In this document: positions 19,174 to 28,679 of the stretch, piece by piece
Layout of the letters: the number at the start of each line of letters is the position of its first letter
Numbering within the stretch: the stretch's first letter is position 1
Source: Paraburkholderia flava
GTDB taxonomy: Bacteria; Pseudomonadota; Gammaproteobacteria; Burkholderiales; Burkholderiaceae
NCBI RefSeq assembly: GCF_004359985.1
Contig: NZ_SMRO01000002.1
Coordinates: forward strand, 248,001-312,000
Direction of reading: 5' to 3'
DNA length: 64,000 nucleotides
The notes under the pieces: model-generated
What the model was told of the DNA's origin: nothing
The model's database searches: none
The model's input: only the letters and a program-made list of their open reading frames with translations
Program-made: the position numbers and the translations under genes

Positions 19174-19935
19174 ATGGAACTGAACGACGCGTTGAGGATT
19201 CCGCTCGCGCTGGCTGACGTCCGCGATGCGCTGCAGGACCTCGCGCTGCTGCGCGCGAGTCTCGACAACTGCGAATCGTTCGAACGCCTCGCGCATGGCG
19301 AATATGCGCTCACGTTGACGGTGCCGCTCGGTCCGCTGCGCGCGCGCTATGCGGTGCGTGCACACATCGCCGGCGAAGAAGCGACAGCGACCGGACTGTC
19401 CCAGCGCACGCTGAACTTCAAGGCGCGTACCGATGCGATCGGTGCATTGCGCGGCCAGATCGGTGTGACGCTGCGTGCGGACGGCGATGCGACCGCCACG
19501 ACGAACGGTCAGCAGCCCGGCACGCGGATCGACTATTCGGTGTGGGCGACGCTGACGGGACCGCTCGCCGAACTGCCGCCTCGGCAGATCGAAAACGCGC
19601 TACACGAACTGGCCGACGATTTCTTCACCGAGTTTTGCGCGGTCGTGCAGGCGAAGCACGGCCAGGGGCCGAACCGGGCGAGCGGTGAGGCACATCGTCG
19701 TCAGCATGTGTTTTTGCGGCCGATCGGCTTCGGCAGCGGGGCGCGTCGCACGCGGTCGCGCGAACCTGGCGCGCCGCATGGTCCGCGCGCGGCGGGGACG
19801 CTGCTGGGCACGCGCGCGTCGCAGAGCGTTTCTCATCGCGACGATCCGCACAGTGTGCCGATGTGGGCGTGGGGCGTGATGATCTTCTTCGTGGCGCTGC
19901 TGCTGTATGGCGCACACTGGCTTTCGCTGGATTGA
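19174..19935 (+). CDS. CoxG/SRPBCC-like protein with C-terminal membrane anchor
   Basis: A 253-residue protein. Residues 1-155 resemble the CoxG (carbon monoxide dehydrogenase subunit G) branch of the SRPBCC fold: a start-like helix with ALADVRDALQDL, the strand pairs FERLAHGEYALTLTV and TRIDYSVWATLTGPLAEL, and a C-terminal helix. A basic linker (residues about 170-225) leads to one membrane helix, WAWGVMIFFVALLLYGAHW. No cox genes lie nearby, so a role in CO oxidation is unlikely. It could be a membrane-tethered lipid or quinone binder; this is inference. GGGGGAG precedes the ATG. Confidence 0.65.
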   Translation: MELNDALRIPLALADVRDALQDLALLRASLDNCESFERLAHGEYALTLTVPLGPLRARYAVRAHIAGEEATATGLSQRTLNFKARTDAIGALRGQIGVTLRADGDATATTNGQQPGTRIDYSVWATLTGPLAELPPRQIENALHELADDFFTEFCAVVQAKHGQGPNRASGEAHRRQHVFLRPIGFGSGARRTRSREPGAPHGPRAAGTLLGTRASQSVSHRDDPHSVPMWAWGVMIFFVALLLYGAHWLSLD

Positions 19936-20043
19936 GCGGAGCCGCGTTACTTCTGTTGCTGCGCGAATGGAACGCGAGCGATACGCTCGCTATCCTGTGG
20001 CGCTCTGTTGTGCCTTTTATCCCTGCTGACAAGGACTCTTTTG

Positions 20044-20679
20044 ATGGCCAGCCCCAAGCGCGCGTTGATCGTGATCGACGTGCAGAACGAATACGTGACC
20101 GGCAACCTGCTGATCGAATATCCCGACGTGCAGACGTCGCTTGCGAATATCGGCCGCGCGATGGATGCGGCGCGCGCAGCCGGTGTGCCGATCGTGCTCG
20201 TGCAAAACCTCGCACCCGAAACATCGCCGCTGTTCGCGCGCGGCAGCGTCGGCGCGGAACTGCATCAGGTGGTTGCGTCGCGCGAGCACGATCATCTCGT
20301 GACGAAGACGGTGCCGAGCGCGTGGACCGAGGAGACGGGTCTCGCCGGCTGGCTCGCCGAACGCAACGTCGACACGCTGACCGTGGTCGGCTACATGACG
20401 CACAACTGCGATGCGTCGACGATCAACCATGCGCTGCACGCGGGCCTGACCGTCGAATTCCTGGCGGACGCGACCGGCAGCGTGCCGTACGAAAACAGCG
20501 CGGGGTTGGCGAGCGCGGAGGAGATTCATCGCGTGTTCAGCGTCGTGCTGCACTCGCGCTTCGCGGCGGTCGCGACAACCGATGCATGGATCGCAGCGCT
20601 ACAGGGCGGCGTGCCGCTCGAACGCGGCGGGATCTACGCGTCGAACCAGAAGGCGCGCGCCACACTCGCTGCAGGGTGA
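20044..20679 (+). CDS. isochorismatase-family cysteine hydrolase
   Basis: A 211-residue hydrolase of the isochorismatase/nicotinamidase superfamily. The catalytic triad is visible: Asp in VIDVQNEYV near residue 12, Lys in TKTVPSAW near 90 and Cys in GYMTHNCDAST near 122, with the usual cis-peptide region before it. AAGGA lies upstream of ATG 20044. Substrate unknown; nearby genes give no pathway hint. Confidence 0.85.
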   Translation: MASPKRALIVIDVQNEYVTGNLLIEYPDVQTSLANIGRAMDAARAAGVPIVLVQNLAPETSPLFARGSVGAELHQVVASREHDHLVTKTVPSAWTEETGLAGWLAERNVDTLTVVGYMTHNCDASTINHALHAGLTVEFLADATGSVPYENSAGLASAEEIHRVFSVVLHSRFAAVATTDAWIAALQGGVPLERGGIYASNQKARATLAAG

Positions 20680-20703
20680 GTCTGCGGCATTCGTAACGCC
20701 GCG

Positions 20704-21384
20704 CTATTCCAATGGAGCGAGCGGAGCAGCGGCAACATCGGCGCTTACGCCACCGGTACGCAACGCAGGACTCAACCGCAACGCATCGAACACCCCATCG
20801 ACGAGTTGCTGCGCGTGCCGGCCGTAGTCGGTGGCTTCGGGCAACATCAGCATGTCGCGCAGCGAACCGCCGACGAACGCATGCAGCAGCGTCGCCGCGC
20901 GCGACGTATCGAGATCGGCCGGCAACTGGCCTTTCGAGATCGCGTTGCGCAAGCCGCCCGCGATATTGGCCAGTGCGTCGCGCATGTTGTTCTGGTAGCG
21001 CGCCATCACCGGGCCCATTTCCTCGACGAACTCGCACTTCAGAAACAGGATGTCGAACACGCGCCGGCGCCGCGAATCGTTCGCCGTGTCGCGCAGACAC
21101 ATCGTGCAGATTTCGACCAGCCGACCGAGCGGATCGGCTTCCTGCGGATCGAGCGATGCCGCCTGCAACTCGTCGAGCGGCAGCAGCACGCGGTCGAACA
21201 TCTCGGTAAACAGATCGCCCTTGTTGGCGAAGTGCCAGTAGATTGCGCCGCGCGTGACGCCGGCCGCCTGCGCGATGTCGGCAAGCGAGGTGCGCGAGAC
21301 GCCCTTCTCGAAGAAGACCTGTTCCGCGGCATCGAGGATGCTGGCGCGGGTCTCCAGTGCCTCTTCCTTGGTTCGTCGGACCAT
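20704..21384 (-). CDS. bpeR: TetR/AcrR-family repressor of the adjacent RND operon
   Basis: A 226-residue regulator divergent from the RND efflux operon. The N-terminal helix-turn-helix is TSLADIAQAAGVTRGAIYWHFANKGDLF, characteristic of the AcrR/MexZ/BpeR group, and the C-terminal ligand domain is complete. It likely represses the RND genes by binding the AcrR-like operator at 21516-21539, and is released when a drug or signal binds. The name BpeR is inferred from gene order and resemblance. Confidence 0.85.
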   Translation of the reverse strand: MVRRTKEEALETRASILDAAEQVFFEKGVSRTSLADIAQAAGVTRGAIYWHFANKGDLFTEMFDRVLLPLDELQAASLDPQEADPLGRLVEICTMCLRDTANDSRRRRVFDILFLKCEFVEEMGPVMARYQNNMRDALANIAGGLRNAISKGQLPADLDTSRAATLLHAFVGGSLRDMLMLPEATDYGRHAQQLVDGVFDALRLSPALRTGGVSADVAAAPLAPLE

Positions 21385-21513
21385 GTCGTTGACCTGCGGT
21401 GACTACGGGATTTCCCTGGTGCTTTTAAGCGCGGGTCGCCACAAATCGTTCATTTTTTAAGCGAACTACGAACGATCGTGCTGTGACTGCCTGCGAGGGG
21501 GAAGCTACCGTCT

Positions 21514-21543
21514 TTTACATGCATTCGTGAATGTATCTATAAT
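21514..21543 (+). promoter_or_regulatory. RND promoter with embedded AcrR-type operator
   Basis: TTTACA (21514-21519) and a perfect TATAAT (21538-21543) are spaced by 18 bases. The spacer is an imperfect palindrome at 21516-21539 with halves TACATGCATTCG and TGAATGTATCTA. It matches the known AcrR/TtgR-type 24-bp operator at 21 of 24 positions as I recall that sequence. Repressor binding would block RNA polymerase directly. The bpeA start is about 260 bases downstream, so the transcript has a long leader with no clear gene in it. Confidence 0.72.
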
Positions 21544-21806
21544 AGCACCCGGCGATCGGATAGCCCAAGCAGTGATGACCGGTTAATATCCGTCACTGTT
21601 GTCTTAACAAATGCTTTCATCGGCGGCTTGCAGGCCGTCTGGTGAGACATTTTCAGGTTTGGCACGCGTCGCCGCGGGAGCCCACGGTATTCGTGGCGCA
21701 TCCTGGTTATCCGGTCAGGCGTCGAGAGACGCGTGCGTGCGCCGTCGTCCCCGGGCGTGGGATGCGCGCACTTATTTCACTCCCAGTCATAGACAGAGGT
21801 CGCTCC

Positions 21807-23081
21807 ATGCGCGTCGAACGGGTTCCATTCCGCTTAATCACTGCCGCGACGGCTGCCGTACTGCTGGCGGCGTGCGGACAAAAACAATCGGCACCGCCGC
21901 AACAAACGCCGGAAGTCGGCGTTGTCACCGTACAGCCCACGTCCGTGCCGGTCACGAGCGAACTGCCGGGCCGTACCAACGCATTCCTCGTCGCGCAGGT
22001 GCGCGCACGGGTCGACGGTATCGTGCTGCGTCGCGAATTCACCGAAGGTTCGCAGGTCAAGGCCGGTCAGCGTCTGTACAAGATCGATCCGGCGCCGTAC
22101 ATCGCCGCGCTGAACAACGCGAAGGCGACGCTCGCGAACGCCGAAGCCAACCTCAAGACGACGACGGCGCAAGCCTCCCGTTTCAAGGTGCTGGTCGCGG
22201 GCAACGCGGTCAGCAAGCAGGACTACGACAACGCGGTCGCGTCGCGTGACCAGGCCGCCGCGAACGTGCAGGCCGGCAAGGCTGCAGTCGACACCGCGCA
22301 GATCAACCTCGGCTACACCGACGTGATTTCGCCGATCAGCGGCCAGGTCGGGATTTCGCAGGTCACGCCGGGTGCGTATGTGCAGGCGAGCGCCGCGACG
22401 CTGATGTCGACAGTGCAGCAGCTCGATCCGGTCTACGTCGACCTCACGCAGTCGAGCCTCGAAGGCCTCAAGTTCCGTCGCGATGTGCAGGAAGGCCGTC
22501 TGAAGACGAGCGGTCCCGATGCCGCGAAGGTCTCGCTGATCCTCGAGGACGGCCGCACGTATGCGGCGCCCGGCAAGCTGCAGTTCTCGGATGTGACCGT
22601 CGACCAGACGACCGGCTCGGTAACGGTGCGGGCGATTTTCCCGAACCCGAACCACGTGCTGCTGCCTGGCATGTTCGTGCGCGCGCGCATCGAGGAAGGC
22701 GTCAACGACAACGCGTTCATCGTGCCGCAGATCGGCGTGACGCATGACCAGAAGGGTCAGGCAACCGCGCTCGTCGTGAACGCGGAGAACAAGGTCGAGC
22801 TGCGTCCGCTCGTGACGTCGGCAACGCAAGGCACGAACTGGGTCGTCGAGAGCGGGCTGAATCCTGGCGACCGCGTGATCGTCCAGGGTACCGACAAGGT
22901 TCATCCGGGTGCGCAGGTGAAAGCCGTGCCCGCCCAGTTGCCTGCTGCGCCTGCTTCCGGCGCAGCCGTCGCGGGTGCGCCCGCGGCGAGCGGCGCGCAG
23001 GGTGCTCCGGCCGCGTCGGCCGCTGCCGGTGCATCGGGCGCGCAACCGGCGCAAGCCGCCTCTGCCGCATCGGGCGCGTAA
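21807..23081 (+). CDS. bpeA: RND efflux periplasmic adaptor lipoprotein
   Basis: Membrane-fusion subunit of a tripartite drug exporter, 424 residues. It begins with a lipoprotein signal with the lipobox LLAAC (Cys 23). The family order follows: barrel-sandwich segment ARVDGIVLRREFTEGSQVKAGQRLYKID, an alpha-hairpin (AKATLANAEANLKTT to VDTAQINLGYT), and a beta-barrel (VYVDLTQSSLEGLKF, LPGMFVRARI). The last 60 residues are an Ala/Pro/Gly-rich tail. The pump gene follows after 18 bases. Orthology to BpeA is inferred. Confidence 0.92.
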   Translation: MRVERVPFRLITAATAAVLLAACGQKQSAPPQQTPEVGVVTVQPTSVPVTSELPGRTNAFLVAQVRARVDGIVLRREFTEGSQVKAGQRLYKIDPAPYIAALNNAKATLANAEANLKTTTAQASRFKVLVAGNAVSKQDYDNAVASRDQAAANVQAGKAAVDTAQINLGYTDVISPISGQVGISQVTPGAYVQASAATLMSTVQQLDPVYVDLTQSSLEGLKFRRDVQEGRLKTSGPDAAKVSLILEDGRTYAAPGKLQFSDVTVDQTTGSVTVRAIFPNPNHVLLPGMFVRARIEEGVNDNAFIVPQIGVTHDQKGQATALVVNAENKVELRPLVTSATQGTNWVVESGLNPGDRVIVQGTDKVHPGAQVKAVPAQLPAAPASGAAVAGAPAASGAQGAPAASAAAGASGAQPAQAASAASGA

Positions 23082-23099
23082 TAACAGGGAGCCTGTTTC

Positions 23100-26000
23100 A
23101 TGGCAAAGTTCTTTATCGATCGCCCGATTTTTGCATGGGTGATCGCCATCATTCTGATGCTGGCGGGCGTCGCGTCGGTCTTCACGCTACCGATCGCGCA
23201 GTACCCGACCATCGCCCCGCCGTCGGTGCAGATCAGCGCAACGTACCCGGGCGCATCGGCGAAGACGGTGGAAAACACCGTCACGCAGGTGATCGAGCAG
23301 CAGATGAGCGGTCTCGATCACTTGTTGTATCTGTCGTCGACGTCTGACGATTCCGGTACGGCAACCATCACGCTGACCTTCGCGGCCGGCACCAACCCCG
23401 ACATCGCGCAGGTGCAGGTGCAGAACAAGCTGCAGCTCGCGACGCCGCTTCTGCCGCAGGTCGTGCAGCAGCTCGGTACGAAGGTCACGAAGTCGAGCGC
23501 CAGCTTCCTGCTGGTGATGGCGTTCGTGTCCGAAGACGGCAGCATGTCGAAGTACGACCTGGCTAACTACGTTGCGTCGAACGTCGAGGATCCGGTCAGC
23601 CGGATCGACGGCGTGGGGACGGTGACGCTGTTCGGTACGCAGTACGCGATGCGGGTCTGGCTCGACGCGAACAAGCTGAACAACTTCAGTCTGACGCCGG
23701 TCGACGTCGTGAACGCACTGCAGGCGCAGAACGTTCAGGTCGCGGGCGGCCAGCTGGGCGGCACACCGGCGGTGAACGGTCAGGCATTGCAGGCGACCAT
23801 CACCGAAGCGACGCTGCTGCAAACGCCCGAGCAGTTCGGCAACGTACTGCTGAAGGTGAACCAGGACGGTTCGCGCGTCCGTATTCGCGACGTGGCGCGT
23901 ATCGAACTCGGCGGCGAAAACTACAACGTCGATACGAAGTACAACGGTCAGCCGACGGCAGGCTTCGGTATCCAGCTCGCCACCGGTGCGAACGCACTGG
24001 CGACGGCGAAAGCTGTGCGCGCGAAGATCGACGAGTTGTCGAAGTACTTCCCGCACGGTCTCGTCGTGAAGTATCCGTACGACACGACGCCGTTCGTGCG
24101 GCTGTCGATCGAGGAAGTGGTGAAGACGCTGCTGGAAGGTATCGTCCTCGTGTTCCTCGTGATGTATCTGTTCCTGCAGAACCTGCGCGCGACGCTGATT
24201 CCGACCATCGCGGTGCCGGTCGTGCTGCTGGGCACGTTCGCGATCATGTCGGCGGTCGGTTTCTCGATCAACGTGCTGTCGATGTTCGGTCTCGTGCTCG
24301 CCATCGGCTTGCTGGTCGACGATGCGATCGTGGTGGTCGAGAACGTCGAGCGGGTGATGGCCGAGGAAGGGTTATCGCCGAAAGAGGCGACCCGCAAGGC
24401 GATGGACCAGATCACCGGCGCGCTGATCGGCGTGGCGCTCGTGCTGTCGGCGGTGTTCGTGCCGGTTGCGTTCTCGGGCGGTTCGGTGGGCGCGATCTAT
24501 CGGCAGTTCTCGCTGACGATCGTTGCCGCGATGGTGCTGTCCGTGCTGGTCGCGTTGATTCTGACGCCGGCGCTGTGCGCGACGATTCTCAAGCCGATTC
24601 CCGCCGGCCATCACGAAGAGAAGAAGGGCTTCTTCGGCTGGTTCAACAGGACGTTCAACGCGAGCCGCGACAAGTATCACAGCGGTGTGCACCACGTGAT
24701 CAAGCGTTCGGGCCGCTGGCTCATCATCTATCTGGTGGTGATCGTCGCGGTCGGGATGCTGTTCGTGCGGCTGCCGAAGTCGTTCCTGCCGGATGAAGAT
24801 CAGGGCACGATGTTCGTGCTCGTGCAGACGCCGGCCGGTTCGACGCAGGAAACCACCGCGCGCACGCTTGCGAACATCTCGGACTATCTGCTGAAGGACG
24901 AGAAGAGCATCGTCGAGTCGGTGTTCACGGTGAACGGTTTCAGCTTCGCGGGTCGCGGGCAGAACTCGGGTCTCGTGTTCGTGCGGATGAAGGACTACGC
25001 GGAACGTCAGCACGCGGACCAGAAGGTCCAGGCGCTGGTCGGTCGGATGTTCGGACACTTCGCGTCGTACAAGGATGCACTGGTGTTCCCGGTCAATCCG
25101 CCGTCGATTCCGGAACTCGGGACCGCGTCGGGCTTCGACTTCGAGTTGCAGGATCGTGCGGGCCTCGGCCACGAAGCACTGATGGCCGCGCGTAACCAGT
25201 TGCTCGGGATGGCCGCGAAAGATCCGTCGCTCGCACAGGTGCGTCCTAACGGGCTGAACGACACGCCGCAGTTCAAGGTCGACATCGACCGCGAAAAGGC
25301 GCTGGCGCTCGGCGTGTCGGCATCGGCGATCGACCAGACGTTCTCGATCGGCTGGGCGTCGCAGTACGTAAACAACTTCCTCGACACCGATAACCGGATC
25401 AAGAAGGTTTACGTGCAGGCCGACGCACCGTTCCGGATGACGCCGAACGATCTGGACATCTGGTACGTGCGCAACGGCGCGGGCGGGATGGTGCCGTTCA
25501 GCGCGTTCGCCACCGGCCACTGGACCTACGGCTCGCCGAAGCTCGAACGCTACAACGGTATTTCCGCAGTGGAAATCCAGGGTGCGGCGGGTCCGGGCAA
25601 GAGTACCGGCCAGGCGATGACGGCGATGGAATCGATCGCGGCGAAGCTGCCGGTGGGTATCGGCTATCAATGGACGGGTCTGTCGTTCCAGGAACGCCAG
25701 TCCGGTTCGCAGGCGCCGATCCTGTACGGCATCTCGATCCTCGTCGTGTTCCTGTGTCTCGCGGCGCTGTACGAAAGCTGGTCGATTCCGTTCGCGGTGA
25801 TCATGGTGGTGCCGCTCGGCGTGCTGGGCGCGCTGCTCGCCGTGACGCTGCGCGGGCTGGAGAACGACGTGTTCTTCCAGGTCGGCTTGTTGACCACGGT
25901 GGGGCTGTCGGCGAAGAACGCGATTCTGATCGTCGAGTTCGCGCGTGAACTGCAGGAAGGTCAGGGGATGGGTCCGGTCGAAGCCGCGCTCGAATCCGCG

Positions 26001-26309
26001 CGACTGCGGCTGCGTCCGATCCTGATGACGTCGCTCGCGTTCATTCTCGGCGTGCTGCCGCTCGCGATCAGTAACGGCGCAGGTTCGGCAAGCCAGCACG
26101 CGATCGGTACCGGCGTGATCGGCGGGATGTTGACGGCGACCTTCCTCGCTATCTTCATGATCCCGATGTTCTTCGTCGTGATCCGCGCGAAGTTCGCCGG
26201 CGACAAGGAAGATCCGGATGCCGCGCTCGAGCACTATAACGAGCACCACCCGCATGATCCGTCGGATGGCGGTCAGGGCGGCAAGGGCTCGGCCAGCCAA
26301 GGACATTGA
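23100..26309 (+). CDS. bpeB: RND efflux inner-membrane transporter (HAE1)
   Basis: Proton-driven multidrug pump of 1069 residues, the expected length for the hydrophobe/amphiphile RND family. The start [20 protein letters not shown] is canonical. The proton-relay Asp pair is at residues 407-408 in [17 protein letters not shown]; the second half has the matching [14 protein letters not shown] segment. Large periplasmic loops follow the first and seventh helices. The C-terminal tail is His/Gly/Asp-rich. It works with the adaptor upstream and the channel lipoprotein that starts one base after its stop. Confidence 0.94.
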   Translation: MAKFFIDRPIFAWVIAIILMLAGVASVFTLPIAQYPTIAPPSVQISATYPGASAKTVENTVTQVIEQQMSGLDHLLYLSSTSDDSGTATITLTFAAGTNPDIAQVQVQNKLQLATPLLPQVVQQLGTKVTKSSASFLLVMAFVSEDGSMSKYDLANYVASNVEDPVSRIDGVGTVTLFGTQYAMRVWLDANKLNNFSLTPVDVVNALQAQNVQVAGGQLGGTPAVNGQALQATITEATLLQTPEQFGNVLLKVNQDGSRVRIRDVARIELGGENYNVDTKYNGQPTAGFGIQLATGANALATAKAVRAKIDELSKYFPHGLVVKYPYDTTPFVRLSIEEVVKTLLEGIVLVFLVMYLFLQNLRATLIPTIAVPVVLLGTFAIMSAVGFSINVLSMFGLVLAIGLLVDDAIVVVENVERVMAEEGLSPKEATRKAMDQITGALIGVALVLSAVFVPVAFSGGSVGAIYRQFSLTIVAAMVLSVLVALILTPALCATILKPIPAGHHEEKKGFFGWFNRTFNASRDKYHSGVHHVIKRSGRWLIIYLVVIVAVGMLFVRLPKSFLPDEDQGTMFVLVQTPAGSTQETTARTLANISDYLLKDEKSIVESVFTVNGFSFAGRGQNSGLVFVRMKDYAERQHADQKVQALVGRMFGHFASYKDALVFPVNPPSIPELGTASGFDFELQDRAGLGHEALMAARNQLLGMAAKDPSLAQVRPNGLNDTPQFKVDIDREKALALGVSASAIDQTFSIGWASQYVNNFLDTDNRIKKVYVQADAPFRMTPNDLDIWYVRNGAGGMVPFSAFATGHWTYGSPKLERYNGISAVEIQGAAGPGKSTGQAMTAMESIAAKLPVGIGYQWTGLSFQERQSGSQAPILYGISILVVFLCLAALYESWSIPFAVIMVVPLGVLGALLAVTLRGLENDVFFQVGLLTTVGLSAKNAILIVEFARELQEGQGMGPVEAALESARLRLRPILMTSLAFILGVLPLAISNGAGSASQHAIGTGVIGGMLTATFLAIFMIPMFFVVIRAKFAGDKEDPDAALEHYNEHHPHDPSDGGQGGKGSASQGH

Positions 26310-26310
26310 G

Positions 26311-27828
26311 ATGCAAAAACATTCGTTGATTGCAATGGCGGTGGCACTGTTCGCCGCAGGCTGCACGCTGGCGCCGCACTATCAGCGTCCGGCCGAGCCG
26401 GTGTCGGGCACGTTCCCGACAGGCGGCGTCTACGACACGCAGCCGGGCACCGCGCCCGGCGCGCGTGGCGCGAACGGCCAGGCGGCGACCGAGATCGGCT
26501 GGCGCGACTTCTTTGCCGATCCGCGTCTGCAGCAGCTGATCGGGATCGCGCTGAAGAACAACCGCGACCTGCGCGTGTCGGTGCTGAACATCCAGGCGTC
26601 GCGTGCGCAGTATCAGATCACCCGGGCCGAGCTGTTCCCGGCGATCAATGCGGTCGGTTCGGAGAACAAGCAGCGCACGCCGACCAATCTGCTGGCTGGC
26701 AGCCAGAACATTACGAACACGTACTCGGTCGGCATGAGCGGATCGTGGGAGCTCGACTTCTTCGGCCGGATCCAGAGCCTGAAGGATCAGGCGCTCGCGC
26801 AATATCTGGCGACCGCGCAGGCACGCAAGGCGGCTGAGATCGCGCTGGTGGCGTCGGTGGCCGACAGTTATCTGCAGGTGCTCGGCGCCGACGATCTGCT
26901 GAAAGTCACCGAAGACACACTGAAGACCGCGCAGGAGTCGTACCGGATCACGAAGCTGCAGTTCGATACCGGCACGGGCACTGAGCTGTCTCTGCGGCAG
27001 GCGCAATCGGTGGTCGAGACGGCGCTTGCGAACCAGCAGGCGCAGGCGCGTCTGCGTGCGCAGTCCGTCAACGCGCTGGTGCTGCTGCTCGGCGAGCCGA
27101 TGCCGGACAATCTGCCGACGGGCATGGCGCTCGGCGACCAGAACCTGCTCACCGACATCCCTGCTGGCCTGCCGTCCGATCTGCTGACGCGTCGTCCGGA
27201 CATCGCCGAAGCGGAGCAGAACCTGCTCGCTGCAAACGCGAACATCGGTGCGGCACGCGCGGCGTTCTTCCCGAAGATCTCGCTGACCGGCAACTTCGGC
27301 ACGCTGAGCCCGACGCTCGGCGGTCTGTTCAAGCCGGGTTCGGCAGCGTGGGCGTTCGCGCCGCAGATCTCGATTCCGATCTTCCAGGGCGGTGCGAACC
27401 GGGCGAACCTCGACCTCGCGAACGTGCAGAAGAACATCCAGATCGCGCAGTACGAAAAGGCGATCCAGACGGCGTTCCGCGAAGTGGCCGACGGTCTTGC
27501 TGCCCGCGGTACGTACGATCAGCAGATCCAGGCGCTCGAGCGCAACGCGTTCGCCGAACAGCGCGCGCTCGATCTGTCCGACCTGCGCTACAAGAACGGC
27601 GTGGACAGTTATCTGTCGGTGCTCACCGCGCAGAACGCGCTGTACTCGGCGCAGCAGTCGCTTGTCACTGCACGCGTGGACCGGCTGACGAACCTCGTCG
27701 ATCTGTACAAGGCGCTGGGCGGCGGGTGGATCGAACGGGCCGGCGAGCAGCCGCGTCCGGCCGATGCACCGGTCGACTATGGTGCGGCGAGTGCGCCGGT
27801 TGCGGCGTCGGGGGCGTCGGCGGGGTGA
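26311..27828 (+). CDS. oprB: RND outer-membrane channel lipoprotein (OprM family)
   Basis: TolC-like exit duct of the efflux complex, 505 residues, with lipobox FAAGC (Cys 18). The two OEP repeats are visible as long coiled-coil segments (EIALVASVADSYLQVL to TAQESYRITKLQFDTGTG, and YEKAIQTAFREVADGLAARGTYDQQIQALERNAF region). DLLTRRPDIAEAEQNL is the family hallmark between repeats. ATG 26311 is one base after the pump stop. The name follows the BpeAB-OprB system and is inferred. Confidence 0.92.
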   Translation: MQKHSLIAMAVALFAAGCTLAPHYQRPAEPVSGTFPTGGVYDTQPGTAPGARGANGQAATEIGWRDFFADPRLQQLIGIALKNNRDLRVSVLNIQASRAQYQITRAELFPAINAVGSENKQRTPTNLLAGSQNITNTYSVGMSGSWELDFFGRIQSLKDQALAQYLATAQARKAAEIALVASVADSYLQVLGADDLLKVTEDTLKTAQESYRITKLQFDTGTGTELSLRQAQSVVETALANQQAQARLRAQSVNALVLLLGEPMPDNLPTGMALGDQNLLTDIPAGLPSDLLTRRPDIAEAEQNLLAANANIGAARAAFFPKISLTGNFGTLSPTLGGLFKPGSAAWAFAPQISIPIFQGGANRANLDLANVQKNIQIAQYEKAIQTAFREVADGLAARGTYDQQIQALERNAFAEQRALDLSDLRYKNGVDSYLSVLTAQNALYSAQQSLVTARVDRLTNLVDLYKALGGGWIERAGEQPRPADAPVDYGAASAPVAASGASAG

Positions 27829-27882
27829 TGCCCGCTTACGCTGCACGCCGCGTGTGGCGGTGTGGGTAAAGCAAACCTCCTC

Positions 27883-27916
27883 GGAATGCCGCTAGCCGTT
27901 CTGTAAAAGCGTTGCC
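27883..27916. repeat. left copy of 34-nt inverted repeat
   Basis: This 34-base sequence (core ATGCCGCTAGC, then GTTCTGT and AAAGC) recurs in inverted orientation at 29402-29435 with 30 of 34 identities. Both copies are followed, outward from the conserved ATG, by an ACACC-GGCGAC block and then a hairpin. The two copies bracket the mobile-mystery A/B genes. The conserved ATG at 27886 opens only MPLAVL before TAA here. Confidence 0.75.
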
Positions 27917-27937
27917 AACACCTGGCGACCGGCCTCA

Positions 27938-27966
27938 AGGCCTCGACGACTGTCGAGGCCTTTTTC
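27938..27966 (+). terminator. rho-independent terminator after oprB
   Basis: A ten-bp perfect stem AGGCCTCGAC (27938-27947) with GTCGAGGCCT (27952-27961) and a T-run 27961-27965. It ends about 110 bases after the oprB stop and is part of the 34-nt repeat/hairpin unit. Confidence 0.85.
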
Positions 27967-28096
27967 ATTGGTCGGCGGTATGACTCCGTGTGCAAAGCCC
28001 GATGTCGCCGTGGTTCCTTCATCGGGCCGGGTGGCCGGCGCTCGAAGCAGACTGCCCGGGAATCGCTGGCTCGCCGCGTAGCCAGTCAAATGCATC

Positions 28097-28215
28097 TGCT
28101 GCCTTAAAGTGAAGCAATTTCATGGAATTTGCTGCCCTATAGTGAAGCAGAAATTTGATATTTGCTTCACTATAGGCTAGCATTTATTCAATTCTTGATA
28201 GCCTATAGGGCAGCA
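28097..28215 (+). promoter_or_regulatory. cluster of four 20-bp operator-like sites before mmpA
   Basis: Four related sites: 28097-28116 and 28130-28149 in one orientation (TGCTGCCCTATAGTGAAGCA in the second), 28163-28182 and 28196-28215 in the other. Each is a near-palindrome centred on CTATAG or a variant. The centre-to-centre spacing is 33 bases throughout, about three helical turns. A possible promoter (TTGATA 28155-28160, TAGCAT 28178-28183, spacing 17) lies between sites. The array ends two bases before the ATG of the XRE gene, which fits autoregulation by that protein. Confidence 0.75.
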
Positions 28216-28217
28216 AA

Positions 28218-28679
28218 ATGGATTCCAGAATGAGGCAGCTTCGGCTCGAGCAGGTCCAGGCATCGGCCGCGGCGTACTCGGATTTGACGAACCGTCGGAC
28301 TCCGCCGCATGGATGGCTGAAGGTCATCCGGGAGTCGTTAGGGCTCACCCAGCGACAGCAGGCCGGCCGCTTGGGCGTTGCCGGTTCGACCCTGCACAAG
28401 TCGGAACTGGCTGAAGCGGAGGAACGCATCACGCTCGGACAACTGCGCAAGCTGGCTGACGGGCTGGACTGCGAGCTGGTCTACGCGCTGGTGCCCAGAA
28501 AGCCGCTGACGCAAGTGGTCGAAGACCAGGCGCGCTCAATCGCTTTGCAGGAAGTGGGCGGCGTGGCTCACACGATGAGTCTGGAAGACCAGCGTCCGGC
28601 AACCGACCGGCTTCGCAAACAGGTCGAGCAGAGAACGGCGGAGCTACTCCAGGGCCGCTGGTCGGACCTATGGCGATAG
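28218..28679 (+). CDS. mobile mystery protein A (XRE-family regulator)
   Basis: A 153-residue protein of the mobile mystery protein A family, found with a Fic partner in scattered mobile or variable regions. A Cro/C1-type helix-turn-helix spans about residues 35-75 (WLKVIRESLGLTQRQQAGRLGVAGSTLHKSE region, EERITLGQLRKLADGL). The C-terminal half is helical and ends ELLQGRWSDLWR. It overlaps the Fic gene by ten bases, so the two are translationally coupled. Likely role: DNA-binding autoregulator and possibly antitoxin of the Fic protein; this is inferred from architecture and the operator array just upstream. Confidence 0.88.
   Translation: MDSRMRQLRLEQVQASAAAYSDLTNRRTPPHGWLKVIRESLGLTQRQQAGRLGVAGSTLHKSELAEAEERITLGQLRKLADGLDCELVYALVPRKPLTQVVEDQARSIALQEVGGVAHTMSLEDQRPATDRLRKQVEQRTAELLQGRWSDLWR

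Noticed and set aside
27892..28095. 67-codon minus-strand frame beside the operator array
   Set aside because: It has no ribosome site and overlaps the terminator and repeat; I kept only the opposite-strand remnant as a low-confidence lead.
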